Assembly (NCBI RefSeq): GCF_000155475.1
Contig: NZ_DS990391.1
Location: 752,389-816,388 of the forward strand
Source of the DNA: Helicobacter cinaedi CCUG 18818 = ATCC BAA-847
Lineage (GTDB): Bacteria > Campylobacterota > Campylobacteria > Campylobacterales > Helicobacteraceae
Reading direction: 5' to 3'
DNA length: 64,000 nt
Positions within the stretch are counted from its first letter, which is position 1. Every line of letters starts with the position of its first letter. The notes beneath the pieces were generated by a model that was not told the DNA's origin, did no database searches, and saw nothing but the letters and a program-made list of their open reading frames with translations. A program made the translations under genes and the position numbers. Below, one piece after another: positions 27,752 through 38,399 of the stretch.

Positions 27752-29128
27752 ATGGATAACAAACGATTGATTGGCTTAAGCGTTGGGCTTGTAATTCTTA
27801 TTTTGGTAGGCGTGGTTGCCTTTAGTTCTGTTATTTTTGAAACTCAAGAGCCTAGTTTAGAATCTAGCTCAATCCCAACGCATTGGAATTTACAAGATGA
27901 GATTCAAATAGACTTTAGTGATGAAAGCGGGATACGCGATTATCGTGTGCAAGTGGTATTTGATGATGAAATTTTGAGTGATGAAAAAGAAGTGGTTTTA
28001 AGTAAGCCAAAATCAGTAAAGATTCCATTGCCAAAGCCTTCAATGACATTGAAAAACGGCACGAGTATTCAGTATAAAATTGAAGTAACTGATTGGAGTA
28101 GCTCACATTTTTTCACCGGTAATACGGCAAAGATTGATTTGAATCTCATCGTAGATACGACACCGCCAGAAGTTACGCCCATTGCTTCATCATATCAAAT
28201 CGTGCGTGGGGGCAGTGCGGTGGTGGCGGTTGAAGTCAAGGATATGGCATTAGAAGATGTGCGTTTGAGCAATGGCACAGATGAGTTTGCCCTTTTTAAA
28301 TACCTTGATGACAATATTTATATTGGCATTATCGCTTGGCCTTTGAAAAATAAATTTTTTAGCACTCAGCTTGTGGCTAAAGACAAAGCAGGGAATATCA
28401 CAAAGCATAATATTCCACTTGTACGGAATATCAATGCCCCTTATTATCGCTCAAATATCCGCATTAAAGAGGATTTTTTAAGTGGTAAGCTTGATGAGCT
28501 ACTCTCTCAAATTGATAAAAAGCATTTGCGGGAGTTTGACAATGATATAGAAAAATTTGCGTTTTTTAATGAAAAGATTCGCAGTGAAGATGAAAAGAGA
28601 ATCTTAAAGGCGTGTAGCGATTTAGTTGGGGATAAAAGCTTTATTGATGAAGGCTTTCACGCTTTTGTGCCACTTAGAGGCTCAAAGCTTGTTGGGAGTT
28701 TTGGGGATTTTCGCACTTATTTTTTAGGGAAAGAAAAGATTAGTGAAGCCATACATTTAGGCATTGATGTGGCAAGTGTGAAAAATGCACCCGTTATTGC
28801 AAGTAATAATGCGGTGGTGCTGCTTAAAAGTCATCTTGGGCTATATGGAAATACTTTGCTTTTGTATCACGGCTTTGGCGTGTCATCAATTTATTCGCAT
28901 TTGCAGGAGAGCTATGTGGAAGTAAGCGATTTGGTGCATATAGGACAAGAGATAGGTAAAACCGGCACGACAGGTTGGGCTTTTGGCGATCATTTGCATT
29001 TTGGGATTCTAATACAGGGGCATTTTGTGCGTTTGAGTGAGTGGCTTGATCAAAAGTGGATTGATGAAAATGTGGTGAGTGTCTTAAACAAAGCACGAAG
29101 CTTTTATCAAACAAGAGCGGTTCCTTAA
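27752..29128 (+). CDS. membrane-anchored M23 (LytM-type) peptidase, HP1054-like
   Basis: The 458-residue protein has an N-terminal signal anchor (about 7-28), two beta-rich domains, and a C-terminal LytM domain with H-L-G-I-D, S-H-L and D-H-L-H-F metal-site motifs (about 335-420). All zinc ligands seem present, so it is probably an active cell wall endopeptidase in the periplasm. It sits just before minC and lpxC, as the homologous gene does in H. pylori, and differs from the shape-determining csd genes at other loci. Its target bond is not known from sequence. Confidence 0.85.
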   Translation: MDNKRLIGLSVGLVILILVGVVAFSSVIFETQEPSLESSSIPTHWNLQDEIQIDFSDESGIRDYRVQVVFDDEILSDEKEVVLSKPKSVKIPLPKPSMTLKNGTSIQYKIEVTDWSSSHFFTGNTAKIDLNLIVDTTPPEVTPIASSYQIVRGGSAVVAVEVKDMALEDVRLSNGTDEFALFKYLDDNIYIGIIAWPLKNKFFSTQLVAKDKAGNITKHNIPLVRNINAPYYRSNIRIKEDFLSGKLDELLSQIDKKHLREFDNDIEKFAFFNEKIRSEDEKRILKACSDLVGDKSFIDEGFHAFVPLRGSKLVGSFGDFRTYFLGKEKISEAIHLGIDVASVKNAPVIASNNAVVLLKSHLGLYGNTLLLYHGFGVSSIYSHLQESYVEVSDLVHIGQEIGKTGTTGWAFGDHLHFGILIQGHFVRLSEWLDQKWIDENVVSVLNKARSFYQTRAVP

Positions 29129-29157
29129 AATGCTTTTTGTCTAAAGGGTGCAAGGCT

Positions 29158-29748
29158 ATGATAAAGACACATCAGCGGACATTAAAGCTATTTGAATTTG
29201 AAGCTGGAGCTAGCACGGAGGAATATATCGCTTTTATCACAAAGCATTTGCCCCTTTTGCGATACCACACGCTTGGCTTTAAAGGCGAGATAGATTCTGT
29301 TTTAAAAGAGTTTTTGCAATCTCATCAGCTAAGTTTTAGCACACTTGATACGATTTACACTTTTCAAAGCCCACAGCAAAAGGAGTCTAAAGATTCTAAG
29401 CTCAATGCAGAATCTCAAAAGATTTCATCTGCCCCCACATTGTTTGTCTCTAAAGTGGTGCGGAGTGGAGAGGAGATTATCCATAATGGTGATGTGGTGA
29501 TAGAATCTCAAGTCAATGATGGTGCTAGGGTGGTAGCAGGTGGGAATCTTGCTGTTTTTGGTGAATGCAAGGGGAGCGTTGAAGTTGGCGGGGAATATAT
29601 GATTTGCAAAAAGATTCTAGCTTCAGCGATCATTTTTCAAGATAGGTTGCTTGATGAGCCTTTTTTACATAAAATTAACCAAAGCAGTGCATTATTCAAA
29701 ATAATTTTTAAAAAAGACGATGATATAGTCATAAAGGACTTGCTATGA
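29158..29748 (+). CDS. minC: septum site-determining protein
   Basis: MinC inhibits FtsZ assembly away from midcell, together with MinD. The C-terminal domain (about 100-170) has the right-handed beta-helix pattern I-x-x-G-D-V-V-I ... [14 protein letters not shown], typical of MinC. The N-terminal domain is poorly conserved, as usual. I chose ATG 29158 (196 residues) over an upstream in-frame TTG at 29137. The gene overlaps lpxC by four bases, as in H. pylori. minD and minE are not in the window. Confidence 0.85.
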   Translation: MIKTHQRTLKLFEFEAGASTEEYIAFITKHLPLLRYHTLGFKGEIDSVLKEFLQSHQLSFSTLDTIYTFQSPQQKESKDSKLNAESQKISSAPTLFVSKVVRSGEEIIHNGDVVIESQVNDGARVVAGGNLAVFGECKGSVEVGGEYMICKKILASAIIFQDRLLDEPFLHKINQSSALFKIIFKKDDDIVIKDLL

Positions 29749-30635
29749 AACAAAAAACGATAAAGAATAAGGTTGAGATTGTGGGCGTTGGGCTACATAA
29801 GGGTGTGCCTGTGAGAATGGAGCTAGAGCCATTAGATGTGAATAGTGGTATAGTGTTTTATCGTAGTGATTTGAGGGCAAGTATTGAGCTAAAGCCCGAA
29901 AATGTCATTGATACCACAATGGCAACCGTGCTTGGCAAGGGGGAAGCTAGAATCTCTACCATTGAGCATTTGCTTTCAGCCATTCACGCTTATGGGATTG
30001 ATAATATTAGAATCTGCTTAAATAATGAGGAAGTGCCGATAATGGACGGAAGTTCCATTGGATATTGTATGCTTATTGAGGAAGCTGGGGTTATTTCACA
30101 AGATGCTCCAAAAAAAGCTATCGCTATTAAAAAGCCCATTGAGATTCAAGATGATAAAAAGTTCGTGCGAGTTGAGCCTAGTGAGCGGACAATTTTTGAT
30201 TTTAGCATTGATTTTAGCCACCCTGCTATCCGTCAGCAACACTATAAATTTACCTTTAGCACAAAGGCGTATAAGCAAGAGATTGCCCGTGCTAGGACTT
30301 TTGGATTTTTACACGAAGTAAATTATTTACGCTCTATTGGACTTGCTAAGGGCGGGGATTTGAGTAATTGTATCGTGCTTGATGAGAGTGGGATTTTGAA
30401 TAAAGATGGGTTGAGGTATAAGGAAGAGTTTGTGCGACATAAGATTCTAGATGCTATTGGCGATATGGCATTGCTTGGAATGCCCCTGCTTGGCACTTAT
30501 GTCTCTTATGCGGGAAGCCACAAGCTTAATCACTTACTCACAAAACAGCTTTTAAGTGATGAAAAAGCCTATGAGATTGTAAGCCTTGAAGATAAGGCTA
30601 TGGAAGAAGCCTTGGAATACGCCTATGAGATGTAA
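29745..30635 (+). CDS. lpxC: UDP-3-O-acyl-N-acetylglucosamine deacetylase
   Basis: LpxC is the zinc deacetylase that commits the cell to lipid A synthesis. The 296-residue protein has the G-V-G-L-H opening, the zinc-binding T-I-E-H-L-L-S-A segment near residue 73, and the H-K-I-L-D-A-I-G-D motif near 230 with the other ligands. It starts inside the minC stop codon (ATGA), so it is translationally coupled to it. Confidence 0.97.
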   Translation: MKQKTIKNKVEIVGVGLHKGVPVRMELEPLDVNSGIVFYRSDLRASIELKPENVIDTTMATVLGKGEARISTIEHLLSAIHAYGIDNIRICLNNEEVPIMDGSSIGYCMLIEEAGVISQDAPKKAIAIKKPIEIQDDKKFVRVEPSERTIFDFSIDFSHPAIRQQHYKFTFSTKAYKQEIARARTFGFLHEVNYLRSIGLAKGGDLSNCIVLDESGILNKDGLRYKEEFVRHKILDAIGDMALLGMPLLGTYVSYAGSHKLNHLLTKQLLSDEKAYEIVSLEDKAMEEALEYAYEM

Positions 30636-30673
30636 TTGTTGAGATGTAAGCCTTAAAAGTTTAAGAGATAAAA

Positions 30674-31168
30674 TTGAAAGAAATTGATATAGCACTTGTG
30701 AGTGTTGGTGGGACTATAAAATGTGGATTATATGAGAATAAAGAGCTTTTTGAAGAGATAGTAAGCAATGAGCTAACACTTACCGCCTTGCCTAAAATCT
30801 TTGAATCTTTACTCCCAAATCCCAAGCAAGATTCTAAATATGCAGATATGAAAATAAACACCATTTACTATGCCAATGGTCCCGGGAGTTTTAGTGCGTT
30901 GAAGCTTACACATATTTTTTTGCACACGCTAAGCTTACTTTATGAAGTGAAGCTATTAGCTACTTCTAGCTTTTATTTCACTCAAGCAAAGTATATTAAA
31001 GCCTTTGGCACAACTTATTTTTATGAAAATGAAAATGGCGAGATTACCCTTGCTTATGGTGTAGATAGCCCACAAGAGAGTGAGTTTTATCTCCCAAAGA
31101 TTCTAGATACGCTCCGTTTTCATCATAAGATAGAGCCATTGTATATACTGCCACCGGTGCAAAGTTAG
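30674..31168 (+). CDS. tsaB: TsaB-like protein for tRNA threonylcarbamoyladenosine synthesis, divergent
   Basis: The 164-residue product has an actin-like start and the motif Y-Y-A-N-G-P-G-S-F-S-A-L-K-L, which matches the G-P-G-S-F-T-G-L-R motif of TsaB. TsaB supports TsaD in making t6A37 on ANN-decoding tRNAs. It is shorter than typical TsaB (about 220-230), as in Helicobacter and Campylobacter. The start is a TTG, with no ATG in a suitable place. TsaE is also present in this window, at 52146-52580. Confidence 0.7.
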   Translation: MKEIDIALVSVGGTIKCGLYENKELFEEIVSNELTLTALPKIFESLLPNPKQDSKYADMKINTIYYANGPGSFSALKLTHIFLHTLSLLYEVKLLATSSFYFTQAKYIKAFGTTYFYENENGEITLAYGVDSPQESEFYLPKILDTLRFHHKIEPLYILPPVQS

Positions 31169-31252
31169 AATCTAGGGGCTTTACAAGCGGAGTTAAGAGA
31201 AAAACATTATAATGCGAGTTTTTTGATGTTTTAAAAGGGAAGGAGAGAAGTT

Positions 31253-32191
31253 TTGGTTGTTCGTGTTCCTGCTACAAGTGCCAATCTTGGACCGGGCTTT
31301 GATACGCTGGGTTTGGCTTTGAATCTTTATAATACTTTTAGCGTTACTCCCGCACGACTTAGCAGTATCCATATTGCAGGAGAAGGTGAAGATCGCCCAA
31401 AATTACGCGTGGATAATGTGTTTGTTAAAATTTTTAATGAAGTGCTTGAATTTTATGAATATCCGCGGAGACATTATAAGTTTAGCTTTCACAATGATAT
31501 TCCTATCTCAAGGGGGCTTGGCTCTAGCTCGGCGGTGATTATCGGGGCGATTGTGAGTGCATATCATATAATGCAAAAGCCTTTGGATACAAATGAGATT
31601 CTAAACCTTGCCCTTTGCTATGAAAATCACCCTGATAATATTACTCCTGCACTCTGTGGAGGCTTTAACATCGCAATGCTAGAATCTAATAAACAGCCCA
31701 CCAAAAATACCCATAAAGATTCTATTTTTGGCAGTCAAAAAACAAGGGTTGTGAGTATGAAAACGCCAATCTCTAGCGATATTAAAGCTGTTGTTGTTGT
31801 GCCAAATACGACTATTTCTACAAAATTTTCTCGTCGCACTTTGCCTAAGAAATACAGCACAAAAGATGCGGTTTTTAATCTTTCTCACGCGTGTATGTTA
31901 AGTGCTGCACTTTTAAAAGGGGATTATACACTACTAAGGGAAGCAAGTGGGGATAGATTCCACCAAGATGTGCGTATGAAGGCTTTGCCGATTTTATTTG
32001 CTATCCAAAAACTTGCTTTAGAGAATAACGCTCTCTTAAGCACGCTCTCTGGCAGTGGCTCATCATTTTTAAATATTTGCTATGCCGATGAGAGTAAGAA
32101 TCTTGCAGAGCTAATGCAAAAGAGCTTTCCAAAATTCCGCGTGTTTGAGCTGGAGTTTGATAATATGGGTGCGACACTGCTAGAATCATAA
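31253..32191 (+). CDS. thrB: homoserine kinase
   Basis: ThrB phosphorylates homoserine on the threonine route. The 312-residue protein has the GHMP kinase opening V-P-A-T-S-A-N-L-G-P-G-F-D-T-L-G, the ATP-binding P-I-S-R-G-L-G-S-S-S-A near residue 85, and the C-terminal L-S-G-S-G-S-S motif near 265. The start is a TTG seven bases after GGAGAG. Gene order with tsaB before and ylxR-infB after matches H. pylori. Confidence 0.95.
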   Translation: MVVRVPATSANLGPGFDTLGLALNLYNTFSVTPARLSSIHIAGEGEDRPKLRVDNVFVKIFNEVLEFYEYPRRHYKFSFHNDIPISRGLGSSSAVIIGAIVSAYHIMQKPLDTNEILNLALCYENHPDNITPALCGGFNIAMLESNKQPTKNTHKDSIFGSQKTRVVSMKTPISSDIKAVVVVPNTTISTKFSRRTLPKKYSTKDAVFNLSHACMLSAALLKGDYTLLREASGDRFHQDVRMKALPILFAIQKLALENNALLSTLSGSGSSFLNICYADESKNLAELMQKSFPKFRVFELEFDNMGATLLES

Positions 32192-32209
32192 AAATTAGGT
32201 ATAATACAA

Positions 32210-32467
32210 ATGAAACAAGCCAAGCAAACGCGTATGTGTGTCAAATGCCGCAAGAGATTTCATCAAAAGGAGCTTTTAAGACTGCAATGTGATGGTGATT
32301 CCCTATGTGAGTTTAGCGGGAAAGGACGAAGTTTTTATGTGTGTTGGGAGTGCGTAGGGCAGCCAAAAACACTTCAAGTGATACTCAAAATCAATAAGCT
32401 CAAACCAAATGAGAACTATGCTGTAAGACTAAAGGAGATAAGCAATCAATGGAAAAAATTAGACTAG
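32210..32467 (+). CDS. ylxR: YlxR-family small RNA-binding-type protein (DUF448)
   Basis: This 85-residue basic protein has the DUF448 pattern: T-R-M-C-V-x-C-R-K-R-F near the start, then G-K-G-R-S-F-Y-V-C-W-E-C-V. The family is usually encoded next to infB, as here, where it overlaps the infB start by 19 bases. It binds RNA in structural studies and may regulate transcription or ribosome work; the exact job is unclear. Confidence 0.85.
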   Translation: MKQAKQTRMCVKCRKRFHQKELLRLQCDGDSLCEFSGKGRSFYVCWECVGQPKTLQVILKINKLKPNENYAVRLKEISNQWKKLD

Positions 32468-35097
32468 CACAAATTGGGCAGGAATTTGGCAAAGACGCTA
32501 AATTTGCCTTTGAAAAAGCCAAGGAAATGGGGTTAAGTGTCAAAACGCCTTCGAGCTCGGTTACGCAAGAAGAGGCGGCAATGCTCTATGAGTTTATGAC
32601 AACAGGTGTAAATCCTTTGCCCCCAAAGCCTGAATCTAAAAAGTCAAAGGCAACTAAAAGTAAAGATTCTGCTAAAAAGACTTCATCTCAAGCTAAAGAT
32701 ACAAAAGCCCAAATAGAAAAAAAACAAATGGTGGAAAAAGAGAAAAAGCCATCTAAAACCAAAAAAGAAGCTCCATTAGAGCAAGAATCTAAAAAGATAA
32801 AGCAGGATAGCCCACAAACTGAAGCAACAAGCCCTAAAGAAAGCCAAGATTCTACTCAAGATCCTGAAGCCACTCAAGTTGTGAATGCAGAGCCAAAAGC
32901 CAAGATAGGCTTAAGGATTGTCCGCAAGAATGATAAGCAAGAGCTAAAAAGTAAAGAGCAAAGCCCTATTGAATCTAAAAAAGACGAGAGTAAAAAGCAT
33001 ACGCTAAGCTATAAAGAGCTTCTCGCACAAAGTGCCGATGAAGAGCATAAAAAGCACAAAAAAGATAAGCATAAGCCAAAGGTAGCCCATAAGCATACAG
33101 ATCAAAAGATTCGTATTTTAGATGATAGGGATATTAGCTTTGATTATGATGATGAGCAAGATGAGATTATGCTTTTTGATTTGAATGAAACGCAGGTGCG
33201 TGATGAAGATGAAGAAAATAAAATCCGCCAAGCTATCACAGATAGAGTGCAGATTCACAGAAAGAATCCGTGGATGAATGAAGGGAGCATTAAACGCGGT
33301 GGTAAAAGACGCAAACCGCCAAAAGTAGTAAAAAATGTAGATAAAGTCAAAGGGGCGATTTCTATCCCAGAAGAGATACGCGTATATGAGTTTGCTGAAC
33401 TTATTAGAGTAGAACTTAAAGAAGTCATCAAGGTGCTATTTAATCTTGGACTTATGGCGACTAAAAATGATTTCCTTGATCGCGATGCTATTGAGATTCT
33501 AGCAGATGAGTTTGAGCTAGAGATTTCTATCCACGATGTGAAAGAACATAGTGAAATAGAAATGGAACTAGAAGATGCACCACAGCTTGAGCGTCCGCCT
33601 GTGGTTACGATTATGGGGCATGTGGATCACGGCAAAACTTCACTACTTGATTATATCCGTAATTCTCGCGTGGCAAGTGGTGAAGCGGGGGGCATTACCC
33701 AACATATTGGGGCATATATGGTGGAAAAAAATGGCAAAAAAATCAGCTTTATTGACACGCCCGGACATGAAGCCTTTACACAAATGCGAAGCCGTGGAGC
33801 GCAGGTTACGGATATAGCTATTATTGTTATTGCTGCTGATGATGGCGTGAAGCAACAAACCATAGAAGCACTCAATCACGCCAAGGCTGCTAATGTGCAA
33901 ATCATCATTGCGATGAATAAAATGGATAAGGAAAATGCTAACCCCGATAAGCTTAAGGCTGAATGTGCGGAGCTTGGATTCACGCCTAATGAGTGGGGTG
34001 GGGAATATGAGTTTATCCCTATTTCTGCTAAGAGTGGGGAGGGGGTTGAAAATCTGCTAGAGACAATTTTAATCCAAGCTGAGGTCTTAGAGCTTAAAGC
34101 TTCTCATCAAGGTAAAGCTAGAGCTATCGTATTAGAGGCGAGTTTGGAAAAAGGCAGGGGTCCGGTGGCAACTATCATCGTGCAACAAGGGGTGCTGAAT
34201 GTCGGGGATTCTGTCGTGGCGGATACGGCTTTTGGGCGTGTGAGGGCATTGCTTGATGATAGGGGGCAGAATATCACACAGCTTTATCCTTCTGGTGTAG
34301 CGGTTGTTACGGGGCTTTCACTTGTGCCAAGTGCGGGGGCAGTGCTTCAAAGTGTGGAAAATGACACGATTGCACGAGAACACGCACAAAAACGAGCCCT
34401 ATATCTGCGGCAAAAAGAGCTAAGCAAAAGCACAAAGGTTACTTTTGATGAGCTAGGCGAGATGGTCGCTCAAGGGAATCTTAAAAGTCTGCCACTTATT
34501 ATTAAGGCTGATACACAAGGCAGTTTAGAAGCGATAAAAGCAAGTTTGGAAAAGCTAAGTAATGATGAAGTGCGTGTCAATATTATCGGTTTTGGCGTTG
34601 GGGGGATTAGTGAAAGTGATATAGATTTGTCTGCGACAAGTGAAAATAGCTTGATTCTAGGATTCAATATTCGCCCAACAGGGAATGTCAAAGCAAAGGC
34701 AAAAGAGCTTGGCGTTGAGATTAAGACATATTCCATTATTTATTCATTGCTTGATGATATTAAGGCGTTGCTTGGTGGGCTGATGTCGCCTGTGATTGAA
34801 GAAGAAAACACCGGACAAGCTGAAGTGCGTGAGACATTTAATATTCCTAAGGTTGGCGTGATTGCTGGGTGTATGGTCGTTGATGGGAGTATTCAAAGGG
34901 GTATTAAAGTGCGGCTTATACGCGATGGTGTGGTGGTGCATACAGGATCTATTAGCTCACTCAAGCGGTTTAAAGATGATGCTAAGGAAGTGTCAAAAGG
35001 CTATGAATGTGGCATTATGCTAGAAAACTACAATGACATTAAAGTGGGCGATGTGTTTGAGACCTACAAAGAAATTGCTAAAACAAAAACCTTGTAA
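32449..35097 (+). CDS. infB: translation initiation factor IF-2
   Basis: IF-2 is the GTPase that places initiator tRNA on the 30S subunit. The 882-residue protein has a long lysine- and glutamate-rich N-terminal linker (about 50-260), then the G domain with G-H-V-D-H-G-K-T near residue 390, D-T-P-G-H-E, and N-K-M-D, followed by the C-terminal domains. The linker contains several AGATTCT/AGAATCT words, which add K-D-S and E-S codons. The expected next genes rbfA and rimP do not follow. The start lies inside ylxR, suggesting coupling. Confidence 0.96.
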   Translation: MEKIRLAQIGQEFGKDAKFAFEKAKEMGLSVKTPSSSVTQEEAAMLYEFMTTGVNPLPPKPESKKSKATKSKDSAKKTSSQAKDTKAQIEKKQMVEKEKKPSKTKKEAPLEQESKKIKQDSPQTEATSPKESQDSTQDPEATQVVNAEPKAKIGLRIVRKNDKQELKSKEQSPIESKKDESKKHTLSYKELLAQSADEEHKKHKKDKHKPKVAHKHTDQKIRILDDRDISFDYDDEQDEIMLFDLNETQVRDEDEENKIRQAITDRVQIHRKNPWMNEGSIKRGGKRRKPPKVVKNVDKVKGAISIPEEIRVYEFAELIRVELKEVIKVLFNLGLMATKNDFLDRDAIEILADEFELEISIHDVKEHSEIEMELEDAPQLERPPVVTIMGHVDHGKTSLLDYIRNSRVASGEAGGITQHIGAYMVEKNGKKISFIDTPGHEAFTQMRSRGAQVTDIAIIVIAADDGVKQQTIEALNHAKAANVQIIIAMNKMDKENANPDKLKAECAELGFTPNEWGGEYEFIPISAKSGEGVENLLETILIQAEVLELKASHQGKARAIVLEASLEKGRGPVATIIVQQGVLNVGDSVVADTAFGRVRALLDDRGQNITQLYPSGVAVVTGLSLVPSAGAVLQSVENDTIAREHAQKRALYLRQKELSKSTKVTFDELGEMVAQGNLKSLPLIIKADTQGSLEAIKASLEKLSNDEVRVNIIGFGVGGISESDIDLSATSENSLILGFNIRPTGNVKAKAKELGVEIKTYSIIYSLLDDIKALLGGLMSPVIEEENTGQAEVRETFNIPKVGVIAGCMVVDGSIQRGIKVRLIRDGVVVHTGSISSLKRFKDDAKEVSKGYECGIMLENYNDIKVGDVFETYKEIAKTKTL

Positions 35098-35159
35098 AGA
35101 TTGTGAAAATTTACCTGCTTGGATTGGAATCTCGCCCACTTTTTACAAAAGGAGAGAGA

Positions 35160-35810
35160 GTGAAAAAGTTAGCTTTTGTTTTATGCGGATTTTTCTTTTT
35201 GAGTATTGCACAGGCTGATGAAATGGCTGGGCAAAATAAGTTTATGATAGGTGCGTCTGGGAGCTTTGGCTTTATGGATCGGTCATCAGAGTATTTTAAC
35301 AATCAAGGCTTTGAGATAGATCAATTTGATGGCGATAAGAGCTTAAGTGGCTTTGGTGGAAGTGCTAGGCTAGGCTATGATGTGTATTTTAAGCCAACAC
35401 AAGCTATTAGAATCTATGCTGATTATATTGGGGCGAGTTTTAATAAAGATGAGATTCTAGGCAGAATGAATCTTAATCATATCGGTGTAAATGTGGATTA
35501 TTATCACTATGATTTTGCAAGTGGCTTTGGCGTGTTTACTGGAGCTGGTGCGGTGTATAATATGGGTAAAACAAACCTAGGCAATATAGATGGCATTGGT
35601 GTTGGATTTAATGTGGGCGGTGCGTATGTGATTAACGACTATGTTGAGCTAGAATTGCGTATGAAGTTTATTTTAGCTGAATATTTTAATAACAAAGCGG
35701 TGAATCCTGTAAAACTCCCTAATGGTGCAGGTGCTGGGACTATCACGGCTCAAAATCTTGACCTAGATGCTCCAATGTATCTTATGCTAGGGCTAAATGT
35801 AAGATTCTAA
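35160..35810 (+). CDS. small outer-membrane beta-barrel protein
   Basis: The likely start is a GTG at 35160 after GGAGAGAG, giving 216 residues with a signal peptide (K-K-L-A-F-V ... A-Q-A, about 1-19). An ATG at 35103 would add 19 residues without a signal. The mature part alternates polar and hydrophobic residues, has many G, Y and N, and ends in F (V-R-F), as outer-membrane barrels do. About eight strands could fit. I do not recognise a named porin. It sits 60 bases after infB, where rbfA is expected. Confidence 0.75.
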   Translation: MKKLAFVLCGFFFLSIAQADEMAGQNKFMIGASGSFGFMDRSSEYFNNQGFEIDQFDGDKSLSGFGGSARLGYDVYFKPTQAIRIYADYIGASFNKDEILGRMNLNHIGVNVDYYHYDFASGFGVFTGAGAVYNMGKTNLGNIDGIGVGFNVGGAYVINDYVELELRMKFILAEYFNNKAVNPVKLPNGAGAGTITAQNLDLDAPMYLMLGLNVRF

Positions 35811-35914
35811 GCTTACTTTTGAGCGAGATAGAATCTGAATCTAAAGGTAAATTTTATTCTTATAGCCCTAATAGTTTTATGTGCTATGGGGTTTGTTTCC
35901 CCCAAGCTCACGCA

Positions 35915-36373
35915 TTATTCCAAACTCTCTAGCACCTTTTGAGCGTGGTCTTTAGCCTTGACATTATAAAAGCTTTGTTTAATCACACCATCTTTACCAA
36001 TGATAAATGTGCTACGGATAATCCCTTGCACTTCCTTGCCATACATCATTTTTGTGCCATACGCCCCATACGCACTTGCCACACTTTTATCCGTATCGCT
36101 AAGAAGCAAAATCTTAAGATTCTGCTTGGCAATAAAATTTTGATGACATTTTGGGCTATCTGGACTAATGCCTACAATCACATAATCTTTGGCGGCAAAA
36201 GATTCCAAAAGCGCACTAAAGTCTTTTGCTTCAATCGTGCAGCCGGGCGTATTGTCCTTGGGGTAAAAATACACAATGACATTTTTGCTTAATAAATCCT
36301 GCAAGGCAAATTCTGTCTCATCGCTACTTTTTAGCCTAAAAAGCGGGGCTTTATCTCCTGCTTGAAGTTTCAT
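35915..36373 (-). CDS. bcp: thiol peroxidase of the Bcp/PrxQ family
   Basis: Bcp reduces hydrogen peroxide and organic hydroperoxides in the cytosol with electrons from thioredoxin. The ATG at 36373 follows AGGAGA and gives 152 residues, the usual length. The peroxidatic cysteine is in D-N-T-P-G-C-T-I-E-A-K-D-F near residue 45. The usual resolving cysteine five residues on is replaced by lysine, so this is a one-Cys form; I recall the same in H. pylori Bcp. No other gene shares an operon with it. Confidence 0.93.
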   Translation of the reverse strand: MKLQAGDKAPLFRLKSSDETEFALQDLLSKNVIVYFYPKDNTPGCTIEAKDFSALLESFAAKDYVIVGISPDSPKCHQNFIAKQNLKILLLSDTDKSVASAYGAYGTKMMYGKEVQGIIRSTFIIGKDGVIKQSFYNVKAKDHAQKVLESLE

Positions 36374-36454
36374 TGTTAAATCTCCTTTATACAAATTTCA
36401 GCTCACCAAGTCTTTTAACTCACAAGGCAAGATTCTAACATTTTTACAATAATG

Positions 36455-37378
36455 CTAATTTACTTGTGTTTGCGTTTCGAAACTTTTCACATAGCCCTGA
36501 ATCTGCCCTAAAACTTTAGAATCTATTTTCAAACGCAACCGCATAACGCTTAAATCTAGTCCGCTTTTCATTAGCTTCACCTCATCTTTGCTTGTTACAA
36601 GTAGTGAAGTGGCGTTATGCTTTTTTTGTAGCTCTTGCAAGGCTTGTATATCAAATCGTGCGTGGTCATTGAGCGTGATTTTCCCCACCACAGAATCTGG
36701 CAAAAACGCATCAAGCCTTGAAGGATTAGCAATAGCAGTAAGCAAAAGCATTCGCTCACTTGGAGATTCTATACTCACCTCCCTTTCATACTCTATCCCC
36801 TCACGCACGAGTATATCGGCTTCCTTTACCGCACTTTTTACTTCGCGGTAAATCCCACTTGGCAAACAAAATGGAAAATACGGCTTTAAAAGCGGCTCTA
36901 GCACGATATTGAGTTTTTTAAATCTAAATCTAAATCCATCATCTAAAAATATAACTTTAGCCCCTAGCTCTTTTGCTTTATGTATAGCTTCTATGCGGTT
37001 TTTAGACACAATCACACTTGCATTTTTTAGCTCTCTTGCGATGAGATAAGGCTCATCTCCGGCTTCTTCTTGTGAGATTTGAATCTCACCATTTAAGCTC
37101 ACTATAACAAGCCCTTTAGATGAGCGTTTATAGCCACGAGAAATGACACAGGCATTTTGAAAATCTTTTGCTATCTCAATGATAAAAGGTGTCTTGCCAC
37201 TGCCCCCGGCGATGAGATTCCCCACACTCACAATGGGGATATGAAAATCGTGGAATTTGGAAAATTTTCGCCTTACAATTGAGCCTATGGCATAAAGGAG
37301 TGAAATAGGTAAAAGAGTGATACTTAGGCATTTTTGCGGGAAGTTGGGATTATAAAAATATGAGTCAATAAAACGCAT
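36455..37378 (-). CDS. lpxK: tetraacyldisaccharide 4'-kinase
   Basis: LpxK phosphorylates the 4' position of the lipid A precursor at the inner membrane. The ATG at 37378 follows AAGGA and gives 307 residues; the upstream in-frame ATG at 37408 lies inside nadE. An N-terminal hydrophobic helix and the P-loop S-V-G-N-L-I-A-G-G-S-G-K-T-P near residue 52 are typical. D-D-G-F is the usual metal-binding segment, near 139. nadE lies directly upstream, as in H. pylori. Confidence 0.94.
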   Translation of the reverse strand: MRFIDSYFYNPNFPQKCLSITLLPISLLYAIGSIVRRKFSKFHDFHIPIVSVGNLIAGGSGKTPFIIEIAKDFQNACVISRGYKRSSKGLVIVSLNGEIQISQEEAGDEPYLIARELKNASVIVSKNRIEAIHKAKELGAKVIFLDDGFRFRFKKLNIVLEPLLKPYFPFCLPSGIYREVKSAVKEADILVREGIEYEREVSIESPSERMLLLTAIANPSRLDAFLPDSVVGKITLNDHARFDIQALQELQKKHNATSLLVTSKDEVKLMKSGLDLSVMRLRLKIDSKVLGQIQGYVKSFETQTQVN

Positions 37379-37386
37379 TGTTTTCC

Positions 37387-38232
37387 TTAGTTTTGATGTG
37401 TGATACAAGGGGGGTTGCTAAAGGCAAACACGCTTGGCATAGTGCGTTTAAAGGCATTTATCCAGATTCTTGTGCAAAGTGATTTTACCATTTGGGATTT
37501 AAAGCCTTGAGATTCTAAAGCGTTTTGAATGCAGTCTCGCTCATCTTTTTGCCCTGCCTTTAAACCGCCTAGATTTTCAAAACACATAAGAAAAGAATCA
37601 ATCTCTTCATAGCTATATCCCAAATCATTCTCATCGCTTTGATTAGCAAATAAATCCGCACTTGGCTTTTTATTTATGAGATTCTGCGGAAGATTGAGAT
37701 GCTTGGCTAGGGCAAAAATTTGTGTCTTATACAGGCTGCCGATGGGGTTTATCGCATAGGCTAAATCGCCAAAAATCGTCCCATAGCCAAGCACAAGCTC
37801 ACTTTTATTGCTTGTGCCAAGCACAAGGGCATTTTCCGCACTTGCATAATCATAGAGTAATGCCATTCTAAGCCTAGAGCAAAAATTCCCCATACGCAAC
37901 TTTTGCCTATCATCTAAATCGCTTTTGAGTAAGTCGTTTTCAAATCCCAAATGCGAGGCAAAATGGCTTTGAAAGCTTTCAAGCTTTATTACTTGCGGGG
38001 TGAGATTTAGAATCTTAGCAAGATTAAGTGCATCATTAAAGTGTATGGGACTTGAACTAAGAGAGGGCATAAGCAAAACTTTTAGATTTTCACTCCCCAA
38101 AGCCAAAACGCCAAGAGCTGCTACCACAGCAGAATCTATCCCGCCGCTTAAGCCTAAAACCCCTTTTTTAAACCCGCGTTGGCTAAACTCCTTTTGTAAA
38201 AAAAACACACAAGAATCTACAAAACCCTTCAT
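37387..38232 (-). CDS. nadE: ammonia-dependent NAD synthetase
   Basis: NadE amidates nicotinate adenine dinucleotide to make NAD. The ATG at 38232 follows GGGAT and gives 281 residues; the reading frame extends upstream without a ribosome site. The PP-loop L-S-G-G-I-D-S-A is near residue 30, and there is no N-terminal glutaminase domain, so ammonia is the donor. Motifs G-T-S-N-K-S-E and K-P-S-A-D-L agree. It ends nine bases before lpxK. Confidence 0.94.
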   Translation of the reverse strand: MKGFVDSCVFFLQKEFSQRGFKKGVLGLSGGIDSAVVAALGVLALGSENLKVLLMPSLSSSPIHFNDALNLAKILNLTPQVIKLESFQSHFASHLGFENDLLKSDLDDRQKLRMGNFCSRLRMALLYDYASAENALVLGTSNKSELVLGYGTIFGDLAYAINPIGSLYKTQIFALAKHLNLPQNLINKKPSADLFANQSDENDLGYSYEEIDSFLMCFENLGGLKAGQKDERDCIQNALESQGFKSQMVKSLCTRIWINAFKRTMPSVFAFSNPPCITHQN

Positions 38233-38399
38233 TATATCCCTTTTGTTATACCCTTTTATGATGTCATTTATTTTCGTGTCGCACATTATAACATACTCTA
38301 AAAATAAACAAAAAGTTTAACAAAAATAAACAATATTTAAGCCTTTTTTGCATACGATACTAGCTTTTTAAACTTCAAATAAACACGAAAGGAGAAAAG

